This document shows positions 6,397 through 18,300 of a stretch of DNA of 20,250 nucleotides, in pieces (within the stretch, counting starts at the first letter, position 1; each line of letters starts with the position of its first letter). The stretch lies in contig NZ_JBAJJM010000003.1 in assembly GCF_036880405.1 (NCBI RefSeq), positions 1 through 20,250 of the forward strand, given 5' to 3'. The DNA is from Mannheimia indoligenes. GTDB lineage: Bacteria > Pseudomonadota > Gammaproteobacteria > Enterobacterales > Pasteurellaceae. Position numbers and translations under genes: made by a program. The notes under the pieces are model-generated. The model saw nothing but the letters and a program-made list of their open reading frames with translations. It had not been told where the DNA came from and did not search any database.

Positions 6397-9300
6397 GCGA
6401 TTCACGTTGTCTCAACTACTCAAGGAGGAACCGGATATGTTACGACGGGACAATATCAAGGGGAAACAGGCGTAAATACTAACCCATATAACTACTATAA
6501 CCCGGGAAGTCTATCTGTTGAGGATGCTGGTACTGTAAATGCAACTAATAGAATTCTGTATGATATCAGAGCATCAACCGGTATTGGCTTAGGTAAAGAT
6601 ACAAATGTTAAAGGGCGTAATAATGGCAGTAATGGTATTGCAATCGGCGACTATTCTCAAGCGACAGGTGGTTTATCTGTTGCGATTGGTGCGTCTTCAA
6701 TATCGAGCGATATTGGCTCTGTTGCATTAGGTGTATCTTCACGTGCAGCAGGCTTTAACTCATTTGCTGCTCAGCGTCAGTCTGCCGCTATTGGTGATTA
6801 TTCTGCGGCTATCGGTTCTTCCTCTTGGGCAAATAGTACAGCAAGCTTTGCAATCGGTGCTTCTGCAACCGCATTGGGCGAGCGTTCTTTTGCTATCGGT
6901 TCAGGGACACCACAAACTAAAGATGAAACAAGTCCTAATGAAGCGAGACGTAGTATTTATGACGGTCAAAATAATACCTATTCATACGGTAATGATGCTT
7001 TCGCTATTGGTACTAAAGCTAAAACGAATGGTAATAATGCTTTTGCTATCGGTACTAATGCCAATGCAGGAGGGTTTAAAGACGAAGCTTCTCAGGTAAC
7101 AGAGCTTGGGAAGCTAAGAGTTGCTGATACAGCTAAATCAGCTGAGAATGCATTTGCTTTAGGTACGAATACTAAAGCAAATTCAAAAGATTCTGTAGCC
7201 TTTAGTACTAATGCTGAAGCAACCGGTGAAGGTGCAGTAGCATTTGGGGTGAAATCTGTTGCTAATGGTACAGGTGCGATTGCATTTGGTAATGTATCTA
7301 ATACTACCGGTGCAAATGCAATCAGTATTGGTTGGAATGCAACTTCAACCGCAGAAAAAGTTATTGCAATTGGTGCACACTCAACTGCCACCAAAGATGG
7401 TGCAATGGCAATTGGTGAAACAGCGAAATCTACCGGTAATAATTCTGTTGCAATGGGTTACTATGCCAATGTGAGTGAGGCTAATGCGACGGCAGTGGGG
7501 GCGAAATCTAATGTAACAAAAGCCGGTGGTAGTGCTATTGGTTTTGAGGCTGAATCGACAGGAAATTATGCTACAGCCGTAGGTCATAAAGCTAAAGCTC
7601 GGGCAGAGTATTCTCTCTCGTTAGGCGATGAATCTAATGCAAGCGGTAAAAATTCGTCTGCAATTGGTAAAAGTGCAGAATCTAGCGGTAATTTTGCCAT
7701 TGCCATTGGTAATGCTGATAGCACTGATATTGCTGGCACTAAAACCCAAGCAAGCGGTGTTCGAGCTATTGCAATGGGGACCACAGCCAGAGCAAATGCA
7801 AATGATACGATTGCGATTGGTACAAACACTAATATCAGTAAACAAGAATCAAGAGGCAGTATTGCGATTGGTAATGCAGCAGGTACGCAGGGGTTGAATA
7901 ACTATGGTGTTGCGGGTACTACTGTTGATGCGACTGGCTATCGTCAATTAAGTGTTGCTCAAAATGTGGGTGCATTACAAGATACCATTGCGATCGGTAC
8001 GAATTCACACGCTTATGGACACGACTCGATTGCAATTGGTACACGAGCTCAAGCCGTGTTTAATGACTCTGCTACATCACGCAATTCATTAAATAGCGGT
8101 GCTGTGGCAATCGGTTATCAAACTATTGCACAGGGCGATCAATCCGTTGCTTTAGGTTCTCGTGCTGAAGCTGTGAACCGTCAGGCAATGGCGTTGGGTA
8201 ATGATTCTTTTGCTTCCGGTGTAGGAGCGATTGTAATCGGGGGAGATGATTCTTTACCACACGGTAGTGCAGCGGATGCCGGTTATCAACTTGATACAGG
8301 TTTCTTTGATGCAAATAATAAAAAATACCGCCAATCTGCCGCGACCGGTAATGGAGCAGTAGTTGTAGGTGTGCACAGCCAAGCATTAAGTCAAGGCTCA
8401 ACCGCTATTGGTGTAGCAGCTACCGCAGGTGATAATGGCGAGACTAGAACAAAAGATAATGCAACAACAGCAACAACAGCAAAAGAAGCTACCGCTGTTG
8501 GTGCTAAATCACGTGCAAAATTAGAGCATACTACTGCAGTTGGTTATTCTGCTGAAGCATTAGGCGTAAATTCAACAACTGTAGGTGCAGAATCTAAAGC
8601 AAATTCTACTAATGCATTTGCAGGTGGTTATAAGGCAACTGCAGATGGTGCGAATGCAACCGCGATTGGTTCGTCTGCTAAAACTAATGGTGAAGAAGCT
8701 ATTGCTATCGGTACATCAGTAAATGTGTCAGGAGCTCGTTCTGCTGCAATGGGTTATAACAACACCATTAATGCGACTGATACCTTTGTGTTAGGTTCAA
8801 ATGTGAACGTAGGCACAACAGGTTCGGTTGTGTTGGGTGCGAATTCTACGGCAGCAGCAGCAAAAGGCGTTGATTCTGCGACAGTAGGTAAATTAACTTA
8901 TAGTGGTTTTGCTGGTGATGAGGAGGTTGCTGAAGGGGATTATGTTAGCGTAGGCTCTGATGCGAATGAACGCCAAATTAAATTTGTTGCACCGGGTGAA
9001 ATTTCAAAAACATCAACTGATGCAATTAATGGCTCACAACTTTATGCAACTAATGAAGTGATGAGTAATATTGCAAGTTCAGTTAATTCAACCTTTGGTG
9101 GCAATTCAGTATTGAACCCTAATGGTACGCTTACGTTTACTAATATTGGTGGTACAGGCAAAGACAATATTCACGATGCGATTAAAGCGGCTAGAACTAA
9201 AGTTGAATCCGGTACGAATGTAAATGTAGCAAGTAAAGCAGGCTCTGATGGTGAAACTGTTTATACAGTGAATGCTAACCATACTACCGTATCTACTCCT

Positions 9301-12300
9301 ACAGGTAATAAGTATGTATCTGTTACTGAACAGAGTAAAGGTAACAATGTTACTAATTATGAAGTATCTTTAACAGCTGATGCTATTAAAGATTTTACCA
9401 AAGATGATAATACTATTACTGATGTAGTTGATGACAAGAAAGGCTATGTGAAAGTAGAAGAAGTTGTTCCTAATGGTCGTGAAGGTGATTATCACACTTA
9501 TAAAGTAAGTTTAAGCGACAAGGCAATTGCTGATTTCACTAAAGATACCCACGTAACAGGTGGAACAGTAAATTATGATGAGCAAGGTAATGCAACTGCA
9601 ACTTTGAACAAAAATGATGGTACAACCGCAGAGGTTACAGGTATTAAAAATAACTTCGTAACTTCTTCAGTAACAGATGCAGACGGTAAAAAAGCAACTT
9701 TAACTCGCAATGACGGTGGCAAAGTTGAGATTGACTTAAGCAAAACAGTTAAAACAGCTGTTGATGAAGCAACAGAAAAAGGCTTTGGCTTAAAAGCTCA
9801 AGATGGTAATACAGTTAAGAAGAACTTAGGTGAAGCTGTTGAAGTTGTAGGTGGTAATAATAACATCAACACAACTGTTGAAGGTGATAAAGTTAAAGTT
9901 AACTTAAATAACACTTTAAATTTAACTAATGGTGGTTCTGTAACTATTGGTGATACAAAAGTTGATGGCAATGGTTTAACTATCAACGGTGGTCCGAATG
10001 TTACTAAAAATGGCATTAACGCTGGAAGCAAAACTATCACTAATGTAGCTGATGGTGAAGTAAGTGCTACTTCTAAAGAAGCGGTTAATGGTTCACAATT
10101 ACACGCAACTAACCAAAATGTTACGAACGTTTCAAATAGCGTAACGAAGTTAGATGAGTTTGTGAAAAAAGGCTTCAACATCACCGCAGATAAGGGTAAT
10201 GAAGATAATGTTCAATTAGGTGAGAAAATTACTTATACCTCTACTGATAAAAACATTATTACGACTGTTAGCGATAACCAAATTGATTTTGTTTTAAATT
10301 CAACCCTAAAAATTGGTGGTAAAGATGGTGCACCCGGTATTGGTTTAGATGGTGCTAACGGCACTATTGGTTTAACTGGTCCAAAAGGTGATAATGGTGA
10401 ATCTGCAACCGCAAATATTACCGTTAAAAATGGTAAGCCTGGCGTTGATGGTAAAGATGGCGAGACGAAAACTCGTATCGTTTACGATGGCGAAGAAGTT
10501 GCAACCCTTAATGATGGCTTAAAATTCGGTGCAAATACAGGTGCAGTTCACAATGCGAAATTAAATACGCAAGTGAATGTAAAAGGTGCTGAAGCAAACC
10601 AAGATTGGTCTAAATTCGATCAAGGTCAAAACATTATGACGCAGATTAACGGTAATAACATTACTGTTGCATTAGCGAAAGATGTAAACTTAACCGAAAC
10701 AGGCTCTTTAACCATTGGGGGAACAACCGTTAATAAAGATGGTGTTACGATTAACAATACTAAAATCACTAATGACGGTGATAATGTTAAAGTTGGTGAT
10801 AAAAATGGTAATGAAGTAAAAATCACTAATGTGAAAGATGGTGAGTTAAGTAACACCTCTAAAGATGCGGTTAATGGTTCACAGCTTTATGCAACTAACC
10901 AAAACGTAACTAACTTAAGCAATAAAGTTGCCGAAGGCTTCAATATTGATGCTGATAAGCGTGGTGAAGGCTTAGATAAAGCTGATAATGTTCAGTTGGG
11001 TGAAACGGTTAAATACACCTCAACAGATAAAAACATTATTACTACTGTAACTAATAATACTATCGACTTTGGTTTGGCAAATGAAATCACCGTAGGTGAG
11101 AAGGGTGAACCCGGTGTTGCTGGTAAAGATGGCAAAGATGGTAAAGTTGGTGTTAAAGGTGCAAATGGTTCAGCAGTTGTCCTTAACGGTAAAGATGGAT
11201 CAATCGGCTTAAATGGTAAAGACGGTAAAGATGGTTTAACGTTCCAAGGTAAAGATGGCTCTGAAGGTGTTGATGGCACTAACGGTAAAGATGGTAAAAA
11301 CGGATTACCGGGCGAAAATGGTAAAACTCGTATTGTTTATCAACCAACAGATAAAAATGGTACACCAGTAGGCACGCCTGAAGAAGTTGCTACCTTGAAT
11401 GACGGCTTAATTTTTACCGGTAACAATGAAAAACTAAACCGCCATAAACTAAACACGGTTGTTAAGGTTGTAGGTGAAGGTGTTGATAAAGCCGCTTCAG
11501 AAACATTCTCCTCAGCAAAAGGCAATATCAATGTTGTAGCAAATGAGACTGATGAGCTTCAAATCCGGTTAAATAAAGATCTAGATTTAACGGATAAAGG
11601 TTCTGTGAAGACCGGTAACACAACAGTGAGTAACGATGGTGTAACTATTGCTAAGAAAGCAGATGCTGCTCCAACCAAGTCTGATGTTAAATTGACGCAA
11701 GATGGTTTAAGCAACGGTGGTAACCAAATCACTAATGTTGATAGCGGCTTAAAAGGCAAGGATGGTCAAGTTGTTAAACTCACGGATGCTACAGGCGATG
11801 TACTTAACAATGCGGTTAATGTAGGTGATTTGAAAAATACTGTTACTGAAGTAACAACAAATGCATTTGGTCTGAAAGACGAGAACGGCAAAGAGTTTAA
11901 ACAAAACTTAGGCACAACAGCTCAGATCATCGGTGATAGCAACATTAAGACAGATGTTGTTGAAAAAGATGGTGAAAAAGCATTAAAAGTTAGCCTTGCG
12001 AATAACATTACTGTTGGTAAAGATGGTGAGCCGGGTAAAGTTGGTGTTGCCGGTAAAGACGGCAAAGACGGCGTTTCAATTAATGGAGACGACGGCAAAG
12101 ATGGAAAACCAGGTGAAGCATCAGTTGTAGTTGGTCGTAACGGTAAAGACGGCGATAACGGTATTGACGGTAAAGTTGGCGTAAACGGTAAAGATGGCTC
12201 AGCAGTTGTTCTTAACGGTAAAGATGGATCAATCGGCTTAAATGGTAAAGACGGTAAAGATGGCTTAACCATTAAAGGTATAGAAGGTAAACCGGGTCTT

Positions 12301-15300
12301 GTTGGTAAAGATGGCTTACCAGGTAAAGATGGTGTTACTCGTATCCAATATCAGCCAACTAACCCGGATGGCTCATCAAAAGGTGAACCTGAGCAGGTTG
12401 CTACCTTAAATGATGGTTTGCATTTTAAAGGTGATAATGAACCGCTTGTATCTAAGAAATTAAATGAAACCTTAGAGATCGTTGGTGGAGCACCGGCAGA
12501 TAAATTAACCAATAATAACATCGGCGTAAACAACAATGGCGGTAAGTTAGTTGTTCAGCTTGCTAAAGAGCTTAGCGATCTAAACAAAGCTACCTTTGTG
12601 CCTAAAGATGGTGAAGATGGTGCAACAACTGTTGTAGATAACAATGGTACGACTATTACACCTAAAGACGGGAAAAATGGTAAAGACGGTAATGTCGTAT
12701 CATTAACCAAAGATGGTTTAAATAACGGCAACAATCAAATTGTTAATGTGAAGAGCGGTATTGATGGTGTGAAGGGGCAAGATGGTCAAGCAGTTAAATC
12801 TGTAAATGATTTAACAGAAGATCAACTTAAAGATGTAGGCACTAATGCAGCGAACATTAATGATGTGGCTAATGCAAGTAAAGATTTAATTGCTAAAGGC
12901 TTCAAGATTGATGCAGATAATCGTGATGGTTTAACAGAAGCTGACACAGTAGAACTTGGTCAAACTGTAGAATACCGTAGTGAGTCAGGTAACATTGTTA
13001 CTACCGTAAGTAACAACAAGATCGATTTCGACTTAGCAGACAAAATCACTGTTGGTGGTTTAGGTAAAAACGGTAAAGATGGTGTTGATGGTAAGATTGG
13101 TGTTAAAGGTGCAGATGGTAAAGATGGTGTAACTATTACTCCGGATGCAATCGTATTCCACGGTAAAGATGGAGCAAATGGTCAAGACGGTAAACCAGGT
13201 CTAAGCATTTCAGGTGCAGAAGGTAAACCAGGTCTGGTTGGTGAAGACGGTAAACCAGGTAAAAATGGTGTTACTCGTATCCAATATCAGCCAACTGACC
13301 CGGATGGCTCACCAAAAGGCGAACCTGAGCAAGTTGCTACCTTAAATGATGGTTTACACTTCACAGGTAATAATTCAGATACATTAAACAGCCACAAGTT
13401 AAATACAATAGTAAATATTGTGGGTGAAGGTGTAGAGAAAGGTGCATCTGAAACATTTGTATCAGCAGCAGGTAACATTAATGTTAAAGCTGACGGTAAA
13501 GACAAATTAGAAATTCAACTTGCTAAAGATTTAAAAGATCTAAATAGTGCAACCTTTGGACCAAAAGATGGTGCAGATGCAGAGCCAACGACTGTAGTGG
13601 GTAGAGATGGTATTACTATCACTCCGGCGAAAGGTGAAAATGGTGAAGCGAAAGATCCGGTTAAGCTAACACAAAAAGGCTTAGATAACGGTAACAACCA
13701 GATTGTTAATGTGAAGAGTGGTATTGATGGTTTAGCAGGTAAAGATGGTATTAACGGTAAAGACGGTAAGCCAATCACGTCTGTAAATGATCTAACTAAA
13801 GAGCAACTAGAAAAGGTTGGTACAAACGGTGCAAACATCAATGATGTTGTAAATGCAAGCAATGATATTATTGAGAAGGGCTTTAGCATTGCAGCAGATA
13901 GAGGTGAAACCGATCACGTTAAACTTGGCGAAACTGTAACTTATACTTCAACAGATAAGAATATTATTACTACTGCGATCGGTGAAAATAAAATCGATTT
14001 TGCTTTAGCAAATACTCTATCAGTAGGTAAAGATGGTGAGCCAGGTAAACCAGGTGAAGCAGGTACAATCGGCGTTAAAGGTCAAGACGGCAAAGATGGT
14101 GTTTCAATTAAAGGTGATGATGGTAAAGATGGTGTACCAGGTGAAGCATCAGTTGTAGTTGGTCGTAACGGTAAAGACGGTGATAAAGGTATTGATGGTA
14201 AAGTTGGCGTAAACGGTAAAGATGGTTCATCTGTTGTATTAAACGGTAAAGACGGTTCTATCGGCTTAACTGGTCCGAAAGGTGCTGACGGCAAACCAGG
14301 TGCAAGTACCAATATTGCGGTTAAAGACGGTGCACAAGGCGTTGATGGCAACAAAGGTGAAAATGGCTTACCGGGTAAAAATGGTGAAACTCGTATCGTT
14401 TACAAAAATGGTGAGAAAGAAGAGCAAGTTGCTAACTTAAATGATGGCTTAATCTTCACTGGTAATAATGCGGATACACTAAATCGCCATAAACTCAATA
14501 CGTTAGTGAAAGTACAAGGTGAGGGTGTTTCTAAAGAACAATCGAAAGACTTCAAGTCTGCGGCAGGCAATATCAATGTTGTCGCGAAAGAGGGCGATAA
14601 GCTTGAAATCCAACTTAACCGTGAGCTTAAAGATTTAACAAATGCGAAATTTGTTGAGTATAAACAAGGTGATGATGGTAAAGAGGTTGTTGATAACACT
14701 AAACCATCAACAGAAATTTCTAACAAAGGTATCACTATTACACCGGCAAATGGTGAAAATGGTGCAGGTGCTAAACCAGTCGCATTAACAGATAAAGGCT
14801 TAGATAACGGCAACAACCAAATCGTTAATGTGAAGAGCGGTATTGATGGTGTTGATGGCGTAGGTAAAGATGGGCAACCAATTACCTCTGTAAATGACTT
14901 AACGAAAGAGCAGTTAGATAAAGTAGGTACTAATGCAGCGAACATTAATGATGTACGTAATGCAACCGATGATGTGATCAATACCGGTTTTAACATCGCA
15001 GCAGATAATGGTGCTGATGATAATGTTAAATTGGGCGAAACTGTTAAGTATACATCAGATGATAAGAACATTATTACTACTGTACGTAACAATGAAATTG
15101 ACTTCAGCTTAGCTGATAATATTTCTGTTGGTGGTAAAGCAGGTAAAGATGGTACACCGGGTAAAGATGGTTCTATCGGTGTGAAAGGTGCGGATGGTAA
15201 GGATGGTGTAACCATCAAACCTGAAGCAATCGTATTCCACGGCGTTGATGGCGTAAATGGAAAAGACGGTACGGATGGTAAAGATGGTGCAGCATCAATC

Positions 15301-18300
15301 AAAGTTGAGAAAGGTGCTAAAGGTCTTGCCGGCAACGACGGTAAAGATGGCGAGAGCAAAACTCGTATCGTTTACGAAAAACCAAACGGTGAGAAAGAAG
15401 AAGTTGCAACACTTAACGATGGCTTAAAATTTGTGGGTGATGATGGCAAAGAAATTGCTAAGAAACTAAACGAAACATTAAGCGTTACCGGTGGTGAGAA
15501 AGATGCAGCTAAACTTTCTGATAGCAATATCGGTGTTGTGAATTCTAAAGATGGCTTAGTGGTTAAACTAGCTAAAGATCTGAAAGATTTAGGCAGTGCA
15601 ACATTTACTAAAGAAGGTGAGGGTGAGCCGAAAACTGTTGTAAATAATAACGGTATTGAGATTACGCCAACTAAAGATGGTAAAGATGCTGTTAAATTAA
15701 CTGAAAATGGTTTAGATAACGGTAATAACCAAATTGTTAACGTGAAGAGCGGTATCGATGGTCTTGACGGTAAACCTGGTAAAGATAACCAACCTGTCAA
15801 ATCTGTAAATGATTTAAGCGATGAGCAGTTAGACGAAGTAGGTAATAACGCTGCGAACATTAAAGATGTACGCAATGCAACTGATGGTTTAATTAACAAA
15901 GGCTTTAACATTACTGCGGATAATAAAGATCTTGCAAATGGTGCTGATAAAGACAATGTTAAATTAGGCGAAACAGTTAGCTATACTTCGACTGATAAAA
16001 ACATCGTAACGACAGTGCGTGATAACGCTATTGACTTTGGTCTAGCTAACAATCTAACTGTTGGTAAAGACGGTAAAGATGGTAAGCCAGGTGAAGCAGG
16101 TTCAATCGGTGTTAAAGGTCAAGACGGAAAAGATGGTGTTTCAATCAAAGGTGATAACGGTGAGCCAGGAAAACCGGGTGAAGCAACAATCACTGTAGGT
16201 CGTAACGGAAAAGACGGTGCTGATGGCGATAATGGCATTGACGGTAAAGTTGGTGTGAACGGTAAAGACGGTTCAGCAGTTGTGCTTAACGGTAAAGATG
16301 GTTCAATCGGCTTGAACGGAAAAGACGGCAAAGATGGCTTAACGTTCAAATCATCTGAAGGTGCACAAGGTGTTGATGGTAAAGACGGTAAAGATGGTGA
16401 ACCGGGTAAAACACGAATTGTTTACCAACCGACTGATAAAGACGGTAATCCTATCAAAGATGATGAAGGTAACCCGATTACAGAAGAGGTGGCAACACTT
16501 AACGATGGCTTAATCTTTGCAGGTAACAACGATAAGTTAAATCGCCATAAATTAAACAGTGTGGTGAACATTGTTGGTGAAGGTGTAACTAAAGATGCTG
16601 CGAAATCATTTGCTTCAGCTGCTGGTAACATTAACGTGAAAGCGGACGGTTCTAATGTATTAGAAATTCAGTTAAACCGTAATTTAAAAGACCTAGCTAC
16701 AGCAAACTTTGTTGAATACAAAGAAGATGGTTCTGTAAATGCAGATGCACCGAAAACAGTTGTAAACAACAATGGTGTAACGGTAACACCGAAAGACGGA
16801 AAAGATGGTAAAGACGGTAATGTAGTATCGTTAACCAAAGATGGTCTAAATAATGGTGGTAACCAAATCGTTAATGTGAAGAGCGGTATTAATGGCTTAA
16901 ATGGTCAAAATGGTAAAGATGGTCAGCCAATTACTTCGGTAAATGACTTAACACCAGATCAATTAAAAGAAGTTGGTACTAATGGAGCGAACATTAATGA
17001 TGTTGTAAATGCAAGCAACGATATTATCGAGAAAGGCTTTAGCATTGCAGCGGATAATGGTGAAACTGATCACGTTAAACTGGGTGAAACTGTTAAGTAC
17101 ACCTCTAAAGACAAAAACATCATCACAACGGTAAGTGATAATGTGATTGACTTTGCGTTAAATAACGATTTAACCGTTGGTGGTCCAGGTAAAGATGGTC
17201 AAGCAGGCAAAGATGGTTCAATCGGCGTTAAAGGTGCAGATGGTACAGCCGGTGTTACTTTAAATGGTAAAGACGGTTCTATCGGCTTAACAGGTCCTAA
17301 AGGTGCTGATGGTAAAGGTGCAAGTGCAACCATCTCTGTAAAAGACGGTGCTAAAGGTCTTGACGGCAACGACGGTAAAGATGGTGAAAGCAAAACCCGT
17401 ATCGTTTATGAAAAACCAAACGGCGATAAAGAAGAAGTTGCTACACTTAACGATGGTTTAAGATTCGTAGGTGATGACGGCAAAGTTATCGATAAGAAAC
17501 TAAATGAAACTTTACAAATTTCAGGCGGCGATACAGATTTAGATGATTTATCTGATGATAATATCGGTGTGGTGAATAAAAATGGTAAGTTAGTGGTTAA
17601 ATTAGCGAAAAACATTGACTTAACAGATGAAGGTTCAATTACAATCGGTGATACGTTTATTGATACGAATGCTGTTGGTGTAGGCGATTCAGCATTAACT
17701 GGTGATAGCCTAACGGTTGGTGGTGATAATGCGATTACTGTTGATGGTAATAAAGGCACAATTGGTGGCTTAACGAATAGGACATTTGATCCAAACAACT
17801 TCACAAGCGGTCAAGCAGCAACAGAAGACCAATTGAAACAGGTTTATGATGTAGCTAACTCCGGTTGGGATATCGCAGCAAATGGTCAAAACACTACAAA
17901 TGTTGGGCCGAAAGGTAAAGTTTCATTTAATAATGAAGATGGCAATATCATCATTACCAAAGAAACGACCGATAACAATGTAACCTTTGCATTAAATAAC
18001 GATTTAACTATCGGTGGTCCGGGTAAAGATGGTAAACCTGGTAAAGATGGTGCAATCGGTGTGAAAGGTGCAGATGGTAAAACAGGTGTAACCTTAAACG
18101 GTAAAGATGGCACAATCGGTATCAACGGTAAAGATGGTTCAAACGGTACAATGACCTTTGAACAAGGTAAACCGGGTGTTGATGGTAAAGATGGCGAAAC
18201 GAAAACCCGTATCGTTTATGAAACCAAAGACAAAGACGGCAACCCTGTTAAAGAAGAAGTTGCAACCTTGAACGATGGCTTAAAATTCGTTGGTGATGAT

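Noticed and set aside
6731..7099. Plus-strand 122-codon frame within the adhesin head
   Set aside because: It overlaps the adhesin in another frame, is rich in Leu/Val from the shifted repeat codons, and has no supporting start signal.
8461..8490. Short GCAACAACA-type repeat as a phase-variation tract
   Set aside because: The unit is a multiple of three and only about two copies long, so it could not switch the frame. No long homopolymer or tetranucleotide tract was seen in or before the adhesin gene.
14400..15359. Long minus-strand open frame (319 codons) opposite the adhesin gene
   Set aside because: Its product is Ser/Leu/Pro repeats such as SLPSLP, which is simply the antisense reading of GKDG codons. 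The same pattern gives many other minus-strand frames between 9.8 and 19.8 kb, none with its own start signals or family features.
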